64,000 nt of DNA. It comes from Ascoidea asiatica. Taxonomy: Eukaryota > Ascomycota > Saccharomycetes > Ascoideales > Ascoideaceae. The DNA lies in the NCBI GenBank assembly GCA_001600695.1, contig BCKQ01000003.1, positions 1,959,934 to 2,023,933 on the forward strand. Direction: 5' to 3'. Below the pieces are notes generated by a model, which made no database searches, had not been told where the DNA came from, and worked only from the letters and a program-made list of their open reading frames with translations. Positions 52,218-62,083 of this stretch are shown here, piece after piece. Position 1 is the stretch's first letter. The number at the start of each line of letters is the position of its first letter. Made by a program: the position numbers and the translations under genes.

Positions 52218-55200
52218 TTTTTTTTTTGTGATAATTATATTTGCATCAAATTTTGATTGAAAAAAAAAGGATAATAGATAAGATAAGAAGAACTTTTCTT
52301 AGATGAAATTCTTTGAAATATTGTTAACTCAAAATGAGTAAGAAATAAAAATTGAATAAAATATTAATGAAATTTAAATCAGAATTTAAATTTAAGAAAA
52401 AGGTATTAAAGGGGAAAAGGGGGTATTTTAGTGAAAAGTTTTTATTTTATTTAAATTAAGGTATAACTTTTAAAAATTAAAATTTTAATTTAATTAAGAT
52501 TAATGGTAACTTGATGCTCAAATAAATGGTATTATTTGTAAATGGAAAATAAATTAATTTTATATAGTAAATATAAAAGATGAATATTGAATATTGAAAT
52601 AATTTATAAATAAAAATTAAAATAAAAAAGTGAGGAAAAGTGAGGAATATTATGGATTATTATTAATATGCTTAAAAGTTGTGTTGCTAGGATTGTAACT
52701 AAATTTGAGAACAATTATTTAAATTGGTAATAGGTCTTTTAGTTAATAAATTTGATTTAAAGCTATTTGAAATATTTTATTATAATTATAAAAAGACTTC
52801 TTTAATTACTTTAACTTGGTTAATTTAACCTTTAGTTTAATATTTAATAAGTGTTGATTTTATTTATTTTATGTTTTTTTTTTTTGGTTTTTTTCATAAA
52901 ATTTGATATTAGCAATTAATAATTTCGTTTTTAATTGAAGAGATAAAAAATATGAAAAGAAGTTAAAATTTTTATCAAACAGTAAATCTGTATTCTTCCT
53001 TCTAATAATTTCAATAGTGAAAATTGATTAATATATTTTCATTTAAGTGTACACTTCAGAGGATGAAAGGTTGAAAATTGAGATTAAATACTGGAAAGAA
53101 AAACAGATAGAGTAAAAAAGTGATAGGAATTTTAAAAGGTGATGATAGAGTAAAATAATTAAAAGTAATAGAATAAATGAATAAATAGGGATTTAAAAAG
53201 ACTTTAAAGTATGAATGAGAAAATTTATTGTATTGTAAAAGAGAGTATAGAATACTTACTCGAGTTCTAGTAATGATAACTTTTTTAGTAAAAGTTGAGG
53301 TAATGTTAAAGTTTTTGAAAAAGTGACTGGAATATTTAATTTTAAAATAATGACTCTGAAAATGATTAAAATTGTCTTGATTGAACTAAAATTATATTAA
53401 TTCTTTAGACCAGTAAAGTAGGAGTTAATTTTAAGGAAAAAGTGAGAATTCTTTAAATAATATTAATGGGTGAAATAAAAAAAATATAATTGGGAATTAA
53501 AGTATTCTAGAGAGTCTAATATATTCAAATAATCGAAAATCAAGCTTAATTTGGAATATATATTATATTATATTATATTATTGTATTGTATTGTATATTT
53601 ATATTTGAATCCTTATTTTAACCTTGTCATTGAAGAAATACAGAAAGTAATTAAGTAAGTGGTATTGTTATAACAATATTAATGAAAATAATAGAGAAAT
53701 AATGTTTTGAGATAAAGAGTCTACGTTCTAAGAACCAGTGAGATAACAATTTTTCTTGAGTAATCTAAAATGAGGAGATAATTGTGATTGAATTACAATT
53801 AAAAGTATATTCAATTCAGTCAAAATTTAATTTAATTCAATTCGAGTAGCACTGTTGAAAAGAATGATTAAATTGATTGAAATCAAATTGTCTTAAGATT
53901 TAATTGTTTAAGATCCAATTGTGATAGTTGTAGTTGTAGGTTATTGTTAACTTTTGCAAGATAATGTTATTTCAGTATTTCAAGCAGTTAAAGAAAGTAT
54001 CAAAGAGGATGATAGACGCTTTTCTTCACCTGAAATGGTTTTGATCCTATTTCTGAAATCCAATTGAAATCGAAGAGGAATATTTACCGGTTACACTGCA
54101 GGACAGTTAAACGAACCATATTTTTATTATTATTGTTACTATTACTATTTTACCATGATTTGAACTATGGTTGCAACTATGGTTTATGCTCCAAAACACT
54201 TCACCACTGACTTGATGTTTGCAAATCATGAAACCTTTTCAAACACGAACTTCATTCATTGGATGGAGTAGCCATGAATATATTGATTATTAACGATTTG
54301 TTATCAGATACACACCTTCCTTTTCTCAACAACTCACAAAATCAAAGGTCCATGCCAGACTCAGTTTTGACGACCCACCGCCACCAAACGAACACCCTTC
54401 GGGATCCCGAAAAAGTCTTAGTCCTCTTTGTGAACAGTCGAACACCCTCGTCTCCCAAAGCCAAGTCTCGAACATCAGACCTCTTTCTGACGAGACACAT
54501 CAACCTAACATATTTTATATTCTGTCCTATATCCTGATAAGATAATAACATCCAGAAAATTCAAAGACATATCCGGAATTCAGCCGTACCATTAAAAGTA
54601 GCTGTGCACTATCTTGCATTGTATCCATAACTTTGGATCGATAATATTGATGTATGTTTTTCGGACTTAAGCACTGCCACATTCTACGCCATTGGATGGT
54701 TTTGGGGCTCTGGGTCACATGGTCGCTTCTCTAAAATGCAACTGTTACCGGTGCAAAATCTCACCAAGGTTGGTTTCAAACCCTGACGATAATGCGCACA
54801 CATTCTACGCATGTTGTACGCATGTTGTACACATGTTGTGCGCTTCGTGCACGGTTATTGCACGCATCGTTCGCGCTTTTTTGCCATGCCAGACCATTGT
54901 TTTGATTCTGGTTAACGTTACTATGCAGGCGAAGAATAAAATAAAGTGTTAGCAATCTCCATTTGAGAATTTATAATGGCAATGAAATCATGATTGATGA
55001 ATGATAAATGAATCATATTGTGAGTATTGATTGACAAATGGATTGAGAAATAAACAGTGCTTTTTATTTATTTGGCAATTGTTTCAATTCAGCTCCTCAA
55101 ATAACAATTGTCAAACATACAATATTCTAGCAACATTTGATTATTAGAATTCAGCTTCATTCAAATCACTCATTTCAAAATTATATAATTTCAAGTTTAA

Positions 55201-55319
55201 TCCTCATCTACTATTTCAGTAGCTTTGGGAGGCAAAAAAGAAATAGGAAATTCAGAATTTAAAATCTAAAGTTTGAAAGAAAAATCTAAAAGAAACATTA
55301 AAAGAAAGGTTACTTGGGA
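52218..55319. other. 3.1-kb region without recognised gene
   Basis: This is the largest gene-free interval here, between divergent starts. About 52220-53990 is highly A+T-rich, with TATTA-type pentanucleotide runs at about 53560-53595 and no long frame. About 54000-54950 is G+C-richer, with several short direct repeats. Small frames (54259-54537 plus, 54342-54551 and 54527-54718 minus, 54692-54952 plus) show no family signature. I looked for tRNA A/B boxes, snRNA signatures (U1-U6) and centromere CDEIII-like words and found none. It could hold long promoters, an RNA gene, an origin or a centromere. The sequence alone does not decide. Confidence 0.55.
54807..54839 (+). repeat. 11-bp tandem repeat ACGCATGTTGT
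   Basis: Three consecutive copies, the third with one change (ACACATGTTGT), in the G+C-richer end of the 3.1-kb gap. A 12-base word CACATTCTACGC just before it (54799-54810) also occurs at 54677-54688. Confidence 0.9.
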
Positions 55320-58226
55320 ATGATCTCATCTTTGAATTTTTATAAAAAATTGATAACGTTGTTCATTAGTAAAAAAAAATATCATAAATATTACGGTTAT
55401 TCTTTAGATATTAAACACATATATATATTAGCTAATAGTAATTTCTCAACTAACTCAATTTGTTTAAAAATTAATCCTGATTCAGTAAACTATTTAATTT
55501 TGTTCAATATTAATAATTTTTCAAATTTAATTCTAGTTAATAATTTTACAAATATTTTCATTTTCAACTTTTCTTCAAATCTAATCAATTCAAAATTATT
55601 ATTTTTTCAAATTAAAGATCTAGGAATTTTTGAAAAAATCAAATCTTTACAAAAACATGCAAAAAATAATAATAATTTTGGTAAAATACTTAAAGTTAAA
55701 TTTTTCAATTTTCTGGTTGATATTAATAATAATATGAATGATAATACCAATGATAATATTGACAATAATAATAATGATAATAATAATATCCATAGAAATG
55801 TTAAAAATTTATCAAATTCTATAAATAATTATAACTTTTTCATTAAATTTATCTATTTTTTTATCATCAATGAAAACCAAGTTCAAAATATTTGTAATTC
55901 AAGCAACATTAATGAAATTATAAATAAAGTAAATAAAATCTCTTTAAATGATATATTATTATTCAAGCCAACCAATTCTTCAATAAATAATTCAAGTGAA
56001 AACTCAAATCAAAATTTATTTGATATTTCAGATACAATTCATAATGCAATTGATAATTCAATACAAAAATTAGATAAAATAACTTTTTTACCTGAAAGTC
56101 CAAGTAATGATAAATACTTAAATCAAATATTAAATCCAATTTCAGTTTCACAGATTTTAAATATTCATAATATTAATACCAATACCAATAACAATAATTC
56201 TTCCAATTATCCAATTGAATCCAATGAAATACCACAAATAAAAATTTCAATGAATGAATCTTCCAAAAATATTTTAGATGATCCAATTTCTTACTCTATG
56301 AGAGAAAAAAATTCAATTGTTTATTTGATTTTCGAAAATAATTATCAAATATTTAATAAAAAATTAAGATTAAATGATACTTTAGATAATTCTCAGGTAA
56401 TAAGAGTTATTCCAAGTAATTCTCAATATGATGATTTGATTTTTGAAGATGAAACTGAAAGTTTATCAAAAAATAAAATTCAACAAAAATATCAAAATAA
56501 TTCAAACCAAAGGGAAGAAAGTTTATCGAATTCGAATTTAAATACGCCTTCTAATATATCAAATGATTCTGGGCCTTTATTTTATACTTTACCCTTAATA
56601 AACTTATTTATTGAATCATTGGATATTAAACTCATAGATTCCATATACAAGCAAATTATAAATCTAAAATTTAAAAATATTGAAATTGATTTGAATACCA
56701 GTTATACTTATTTCAATATATCTGAATGTTCTCAAATTTGTAATATTTTGAATTTAAATAATAAATTAAAAGAAATTTTAGTTCGAGTATTTTGTGAAAA
56801 GAAATTATTTTTGAAAATTCCAAAAATTTATATTTATACATTATTAAATTTTTATATCTATTTTTTGAAAGATAAAAATTATAAATTCGTTAAAACAGTA
56901 GAAGAAAAAAATCATTTTTTTGATATTCAAAAAAACATTCAATCTAAAGTGAATAATATATCTATTTTATTGAATGAAAATCAAAATGGAGTTCACCCAT
57001 TATTAAAATTAGAATCAAGTAAATTTGAGAATTATTCACCAAATTTTCATGATAATGAGGTTCGAAATTATAAAGTGAATTTTCAGTCTATAAATGACAT
57101 TGAAAGTATAAAAGAAATTAGCACAGAAACAGGAACAAATTCATCATGGACAAATAATAAAAACTCTCCAATCATACTCAATAATAATCCTTTTGGTACT
57201 CCGAATCTAGATTTTGATTTTAGTTCCAATTTAATCAAAGAAGATTCAAAAGATTCTTATCAAAAAGTTAAAAAAAAATCAAATAATGTGGGGTCAAAAT
57301 CTTCTAATACTAGAGGTAGATCTTCTTCTGTAATTTCAAGATTGAGAACAAGAGGTTCAACAGTTGAAATTTCTCCAGTGCCAAGTTTAGAAGACAATAA
57401 ATTTCATTCAACTAAAATCAAAATTTCAAATAAAAAAAATAGTAAATCTGTTAGTAATAGTAATAGTAATAATAACAACAATACTAATAATATTCTTAAA
57501 ACCAAGCAGAGCTTTGAAGTTGCTGAAAAGAATAATAGAACTGAAAAAGTTTCTACAGAAACATCTAGAGAATCCTCAATAATTTTAGAAAATCCTTATA
57601 AACGTCAAAAGACTTCTTCAGCAATTGACAGACTACAAAACTCGAACTCCGAAAAAAGTTACCAATTGAAATTTCCATCTTTTGAATTAATGTCTGCTAT
57701 TTCTAAAATTAAAAATACTAGTATCGCTGAATTATTAAACAAACTGAAAGCTGGAGAAAATGATAATAATGAAAGTAAATTTAAGGAAGAGTTTAATAGA
57801 AATAAGGTTGAGAGTGATAAGGATATACCGAATTGTAATATTAAATCACTAGAGGATAACAAAAAAAATAAAAAAAATGAAGAAATAATCGAATTATCTA
57901 ATGATTTAATTATTAAATTAGTTAAAGAAGTTAAGAAAAATAATTTTTTTTTAGATTTGTTAACAAAAGATGTTTCAGATGTAATCAAAATACTAAAAAT
58001 TGAAAAGGATCAAGAAGAGGATGAAATAAAAGAAATTAAAGATGGAATAATTGATGATGAAGTTTATGTTAAAAATAAGAAAGGTGAAAAAGATTTAGAA
58101 GAAATCAATAGATTATTGAATTTTAAAATAAAAAGATTAAAAAGTCAACGCGCTTTTTTAAAAGAACAATTGTATATATGTGAAGAAGAATTAAAATACT
58201 GTAGAAAATCAAACTCAAAACATTGA
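55320..58226 (+). CDS. Large Asn-rich protein of unknown function
   Basis: I do not recognise this protein. The start taken is the ATG at 55320 (968 residues); an in-frame TTG at 55314 is less likely. The N-terminal about 140 residues look folded (YYGYSLDIKHIYILANSN, then hydrophobic beta-like strands). Another folded-looking part (about 410-520) has ISECSQICNILNLNNKLKEI and a helical LFLKIPKIYIYTLLNFYIYF. The middle is disordered with basic Ser/Arg stretches (RGRSSSVISRLRTRGS, about 670-690) that could be phosphorylated. The C-terminal about 180 residues are charged and helical, ending in a probable coiled coil (EEINRLLNFKIKRLKSQRAF). Such a structure would fit a nuclear or chromosome-associated regulator, but that is speculation. 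Confidence 0.8.
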   Translation: MISSLNFYKKLITLFISKKKYHKYYGYSLDIKHIYILANSNFSTNSICLKINPDSVNYLILFNINNFSNLILVNNFTNIFIFNFSSNLINSKLLFFQIKDLGIFEKIKSLQKHAKNNNNFGKILKVKFFNFLVDINNNMNDNTNDNIDNNNNDNNNIHRNVKNLSNSINNYNFFIKFIYFFIINENQVQNICNSSNINEIINKVNKISLNDILLFKPTNSSINNSSENSNQNLFDISDTIHNAIDNSIQKLDKITFLPESPSNDKYLNQILNPISVSQILNIHNINTNTNNNNSSNYPIESNEIPQIKISMNESSKNILDDPISYSMREKNSIVYLIFENNYQIFNKKLRLNDTLDNSQVIRVIPSNSQYDDLIFEDETESLSKNKIQQKYQNNSNQREESLSNSNLNTPSNISNDSGPLFYTLPLINLFIESLDIKLIDSIYKQIINLKFKNIEIDLNTSYTYFNISECSQICNILNLNNKLKEILVRVFCEKKLFLKIPKIYIYTLLNFYIYFLKDKNYKFVKTVEEKNHFFDIQKNIQSKVNNISILLNENQNGVHPLLKLESSKFENYSPNFHDNEVRNYKVNFQSINDIESIKEISTETGTNSSWTNNKNSPIILNNNPFGTPNLDFDFSSNLIKEDSKDSYQKVKKKSNNVGSKSSNTRGRSSSVISRLRTRGSTVEISPVPSLEDNKFHSTKIKISNKKNSKSVSNSNSNNNNNTNNILKTKQSFEVAEKNNRTEKVSTETSRESSIILENPYKRQKTSSAIDRLQNSNSEKSYQLKFPSFELMSAISKIKNTSIAELLNKLKAGENDNNESKFKEEFNRNKVESDKDIPNCNIKSLEDNKKNKKNEEIIELSNDLIIKLVKEVKKNNFFLDLLTKDVSDVIKILKIEKDQEEDEIKEIKDGIIDDEVYVKNKKGEKDLEEINRLLNFKIKRLKSQRAFLKEQLYICEEELKYCRKSNSKH

Positions 58227-59099
58227 TCTACACTGAAAAGCATTTAATATTCACATTCAGTACTTATATTCTTATGTTCATACAAATTTTAGGTAATAAG
58301 AATCATATGATATTTGCTAAAAAAGTTAAGGGTCTTGAAGTTAAACTCAAATCTTCAAATTTAGCTTTGCTTATCCAAGCAGAAAGTAAGTAAAGGAGCT
58401 TATATTTTGGCTCTTTTAGGAATAAGCTAATGGGCCTTTAAAGAGTAATGAACTCTCTTAAAAGACATGAATGATTTTTTGTTTAACTTTCTGTTTTTAT
58501 CTCAGTCTTTTTATTATGTTTGGGCGTTTTATTTTATTTTATTTATATCAATTATTATTTTTTTTTCTTATTTTTTTTTCTTTTATTCTTTTCTGTCTGA
58601 AAGTGGATTCACGAATACTCCCCAAGTGTGGAATAGCAAAGTTAGTAAAAAGATCCATGATTCTGGTTTCACTATACTAAATCCATAGTTATGGTCTCAA
58701 ATTCTAGATCCATTATATTGGTTTCTGTTTTAGAATTTCTCCCTTTTATTTTTCTGTGGTTGGTCTATCATGAATATGTCCAAAGGGTGCAGCACTTTTT
58801 CAATGCTCCAGGTACTGTTAATACGCAATTATTCACTGCTTTTAATCAAAGTAAGGCAATATTAGATAAGAAAATAAAGAGTATAAAAAGAAGGTAAAAT
58901 GACTAAAAATGATTATCAAGTAATCATGGAGTGATAATGAAATAACTATAGAATGATCATAATATATAATAATAACCTCAAATGTTCTATTATTAAACCC
59001 AAGACAAGAAAAACATATTGCTTTGCTTAAGAGAAATAACTTGCTTCCAATACTGATTTTCAAATATACTACTGAATTAAATCAAATTAACTTAAAATT
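58227..59099. other. Intergenic before RAI1, weak small-gene candidate
   Basis: This is 873 bases. A frame at 58691-58897 encodes 68 residues with one hydrophobic segment. It can be joined in frame to an upstream piece (58307-58385) by a GTAAGT...TAG intron. The branch-like TACTAAA is only a few bases from the acceptor, and the frame contains a CTG, so support is weak. A 73-codon T-rich frame at 58467-58688 looks like composition only. Confidence 0.4.
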
Positions 59100-60599
59100 A
59101 TGGCTGATATTGAAAACAAAAGGAACTTTAAAGAGATTCCCAATAAATCCATTCCTCATTTTGAAAAACCTTCAATAACTTTAGCTAATTTAAATTCAAA
59201 TTCATTTAGTATTTCTAAATATGATTTTCAATTTAAGTATTATTTACCTGTTATAAATCTAGATAATCAAAAAGAAATATATTTCTATTTTATTGATAAA
59301 AATCTTCGATTATCACCAGATTCCTCATTATTTTCAAACTATTACGATTATGATTCAACTTTATTAAATGAACTTACTAAAATTGACTTATCTTATAATT
59401 ATAAATATTTTAAATTTTTAGTTTTAAAGAGAAGTGTGCCTAGACTTTCTATACTATTACACTGTTTACTACTTCTTGAAGCAAAAAATGAAAAAGATGA
59501 TTTAAAAATTAAATCAGAAAATAATTCAGCCAAAATATTAGACAATAAAATTACTGATTTAAATGATATAAATGTTTTAAATGATAAATTATCTGCCTTA
59601 TCTATTACTTCTGATACTAGTGATACTAATAATATCCATAGACCTGATTTAATTTCAACTAGAGGTTGTTTAACATCTTTAGCTTGCTCCAATTTATCAA
59701 ATTATGATTGTGAATACAATATTTATTATTTTGATCAAACCTTATACATTTCAAAAAATGATTATAGAGAAAATGAATCAGAATCTGTTTTATCTGACAA
59801 GTCTAAAAAAAATATTATTGTTGGTTATAATTTTGAATCTCTTATGAATTCAAAAATTCCATTTTCAAATTCAAATAAAAAAAGAAACTTTGAAAAAGAT
59901 TATTATTTAAATAAATTGAAAAATATAACTCCAGATAATTTGAATAATAATTCAAGTTTTAATTCATTAGTTAGTTTTGATATTTCTTTTAATAACTATA
60001 AAAATGATTTTAAAAAAAATTTATCTTTTATTATTAAATGTGAAATTGACTCTTTGAAAGATTTAAATAATTCACAAAATAAATCCAATAAAAATAGTGA
60101 ATTTAATAATACTACGAATAACTTATCAAGTTATATTGAATTAAAAACATTTGTTATTCCTCCATTCTTAATTAATGAGTTCAAAAATAATTGGGAAAAT
60201 ACCCTTAGAACTAACTTTACTCTAAAAAAAAAATTAATTAATGCTTATTTTCAATGTTGGTTTACTGGTATTGAAACTCTATTAATTGGTTTTAGAGATA
60301 CCAATTATAAATTAATCACTATTAAAGAAATCAAAATCAATGAGATTTCCACAATTTTGAAATCTGGTGATATAGATAATCATAAAAGACTTTTTGGTTG
60401 TATTTCTCAATGGTTAATAAAGAATATCCCAAAAGATGAAAATAAAGCCTTTAAATTAATTTTGAATCGTGAAGAAAAAGTGTGGAATTTAACTAAAATA
60501 GAAGATAAAAATCAGGTTAAAATTGTTAAAAATTGGATAATTAGTGATGAATTTATTGATCATAGAAAAAATTTAAGAGAAAACAAAAAAGAACTTTAA
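59100..60599 (+). CDS. RAI1: Rai1, mRNA cap-quality pyrophosphohydrolase/decapping
   Basis: Rai1 (DXO family) partners the nuclear 5'-3' exonuclease Rat1 and removes aberrant 5' ends (unmethylated caps, triphosphates, NAD caps). The 499-residue frame contains the family blocks in order: a RGCLTSLACS segment (about 190), VGYNFESLM, the metal-binding FIIKCEIDSL (Glu/Asp), SSYIELKTF (Glu-x-Lys), then AYFQCWFTGIETLLIGFRD and a C-terminal CISQWLIKNIPKDE. The catalytic acidic residues and the Lys of the E-L-K motif are present. Length exceeds the roughly 390 of S. cerevisiae through Ser/Asn/Asp inserts at about 130-180 and 275-345. There are no CTG codons. It is convergent with the NmrA-like gene. 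Confidence 0.88.
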   Translation: MADIENKRNFKEIPNKSIPHFEKPSITLANLNSNSFSISKYDFQFKYYLPVINLDNQKEIYFYFIDKNLRLSPDSSLFSNYYDYDSTLLNELTKIDLSYNYKYFKFLVLKRSVPRLSILLHCLLLLEAKNEKDDLKIKSENNSAKILDNKITDLNDINVLNDKLSALSITSDTSDTNNIHRPDLISTRGCLTSLACSNLSNYDCEYNIYYFDQTLYISKNDYRENESESVLSDKSKKNIIVGYNFESLMNSKIPFSNSNKKRNFEKDYYLNKLKNITPDNLNNNSSFNSLVSFDISFNNYKNDFKKNLSFIIKCEIDSLKDLNNSQNKSNKNSEFNNTTNNLSSYIELKTFVIPPFLINEFKNNWENTLRTNFTLKKKLINAYFQCWFTGIETLLIGFRDTNYKLITIKEIKINEISTILKSGDIDNHKRLFGCISQWLIKNIPKDENKAFKLILNREEKVWNLTKIEDKNQVKIVKNWIISDEFIDHRKNLRENKKEL

Positions 60600-60705
60600 A
60601 ATTTTGATTCTATGGCTTATGTAAGAAATTGTTGGTAATTTAGTTGTATTCTTATAGTGTAAATGTATTTTTATAAAAAAAAATATCAAAAAACAAAACA
60701 AAACA

Positions 60706-61629
60706 TTAATATTTTGTCCATTTGAATAAAGATTCTTTTGGATTAATCAATTCTCTTTCATTTGTAGTATAATAAAATCCTTTATCTTTTCCTTGGGAAA
60801 TAATTAGCTGTAAGTAATAGAAGAAATCTTGAAATCTAAACCCATAAGTTTTCAAAGTAAACTGAGCATACTTTAGAGCATCTTCATGACTTATGAATTT
60901 TCTTTGAATTTTTAAATTACGTGATTTCTCATAATTTTCTAAAACTTGATCTACTGTAGTTTTATCCGAGAACATATGAATACAATCTGGTATTTCTTTT
61001 GAACCATTTGAATGAATTGAAATCAAAGAAGCAATAGAATTACCTATATCACTTAAAAATGATATGTAAAAATTTTGATTTGTTGGTTCAATCAAAGTTG
61101 CCAAATTTGTTTCTTTGTTATAACCAACCTGAATCAACTGATCATAGAATAATCCCTTTTTATCAGCAAATAGAGAAGTAACTATATTTATAACCTTAAT
61201 ATTAAGTTTTTTGGACTTGAAAAGCTCATATGCTTTTTCTATATTTTGTAACTTCTTGAGAAATAATCCTGGCAAGTAACTTTGGATCTGTACCAAATCC
61301 ATTCCAAAAGCAGAAGGAAAATAAAGATTGATTGTATTTGAATTTTCAACAATTGAATTAAGAATTAATTCCTGATTAACTCTGTTTCCTGTTAGATTAA
61401 TGACAGCTGTAACATCTTTCAAAGCTGAAGTCAAAGATTCTGGACTTTCTTGAATATTTGCTTCTCTATACATGATCTCTTCTGAATCAGTATATTTTGA
61501 TTTATCTCTAGTTATAGCTATAATTGGTAAGCTGAAGTTGTTTTTGAAGACATCAGATATCAAAGCATTTATTGTTGGCTTTCCTAGATAGCCATTGGTT
61601 CCAATTACAGCAACCACTGGCTTACTCAT
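60706..61629 (-). CDS. NmrA-like NAD(P)-binding protein
   Basis: The start chosen is the ATG at 61629-61627 (MSKPVVAVIGTNGYLGKPTI). An in-frame GTG upstream would add 21 residues that are not part of the fold. The 307-residue protein opens with a Rossmann dinucleotide-binding motif, VVAVIGTNGYLG, and continues LPIIAITRDKSKY and SALKDVTAVINLTG, typical of atypical short-chain (NmrA/isoflavone-reductase-like) proteins. FYFPSAFGMD-type sequence (NLYFPSAFGMDLV, about 125-135) marks the family's central strand. No YxxxK catalytic pair in the classical spacing is clear, so it may be a redox sensor or a reductase. The exact substrate is unknown. Confidence 0.75.
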   Translation of the reverse strand: MSKPVVAVIGTNGYLGKPTINALISDVFKNNFSLPIIAITRDKSKYTDSEEIMYREANIQESPESLTSALKDVTAVINLTGNRVNQELILNSIVENSNTINLYFPSAFGMDLVQIQSYLPGLFLKKLQNIEKAYELFKSKKLNIKVINIVTSLFADKKGLFYDQLIQVGYNKETNLATLIEPTNQNFYISFLSDIGNSIASLISIHSNGSKEIPDCIHMFSDKTTVDQVLENYEKSRNLKIQRKFISHEDALKYAQFTLKTYGFRFQDFFYYLQLIISQGKDKGFYYTTNERELINPKESLFKWTKY

Positions 61630-62083
61630 TATTTTGCAATAGTCTTTTAAAACTTTCTGATAAATGATTGTAAATATTATTGCACTCGACACTGATATAG
61701 TTTTCCTTCTAAATAGGCATTATAATCATTGTATTTTAACAATATCTGAGTAGTCTTATTTGCTTGTTTGATTTACTACTATTTTATAGAAGCTTATTAA
61801 TAAACCCCGTGCATTCAGACCCACGGATTAGTGAACTTAAAAACTGTTTCGAAATTCTAGAAGAATACCTTTCAAATTTGCAATTATCTACAACCCTCTA
61901 TTATCTTTTTGTTAGGTTAAAATCGTATAACACAATAACAGTTTTTTGATAAAAAAATAAAAATTAAAAAAATAAAAATTAAAAAAATAAAATTAAAAAA
62001 ATAAAATTAAAAACTAAAAATATAAAATACAAACAAAATAAATATACTTTGAGTCTTTGTAACAAGATGGGTGATGTTGCAAT
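61630..62083. other. Intergenic with A-rich repeat
   Basis: This is 454 bases. The right part (about 61951-62030) is an A-rich array of AAAAATAAAAATT-like units. The left part has a 61-codon frame at 61764-61949 without any motif. It presumably holds the NmrA-like gene's promoter and the PRP5 3' UTR. Confidence 0.6.
61951..62030 (+). repeat. A-rich imperfect tandem repeat
   Basis: Repeated AAAAATAAAAATTAAAA-type units of about 12-13 bases, just beyond the PRP5 stop codon on the minus strand. They would be U-rich in the transcript. Confidence 0.85.

Noticed and set aside
53240-53270. ATACTTAC resembling the U1 snRNA 5' end
   Set aside because: The following bases (TCGAG) break the donor-pairing sequence and no Sm site or stem pattern follows.
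53560-53600. ATTTATATTTG near-match to the S. cerevisiae ARS core
   Set aside because: It mismatches the consensus at the last base, and such words are common in A+T-rich DNA. Origin motifs in this lineage are unknown.
54760-54800. GGTTTCAAACCC resembling a tRNA T-arm
   Set aside because: No matching A box or acceptor stem within tRNA distance.
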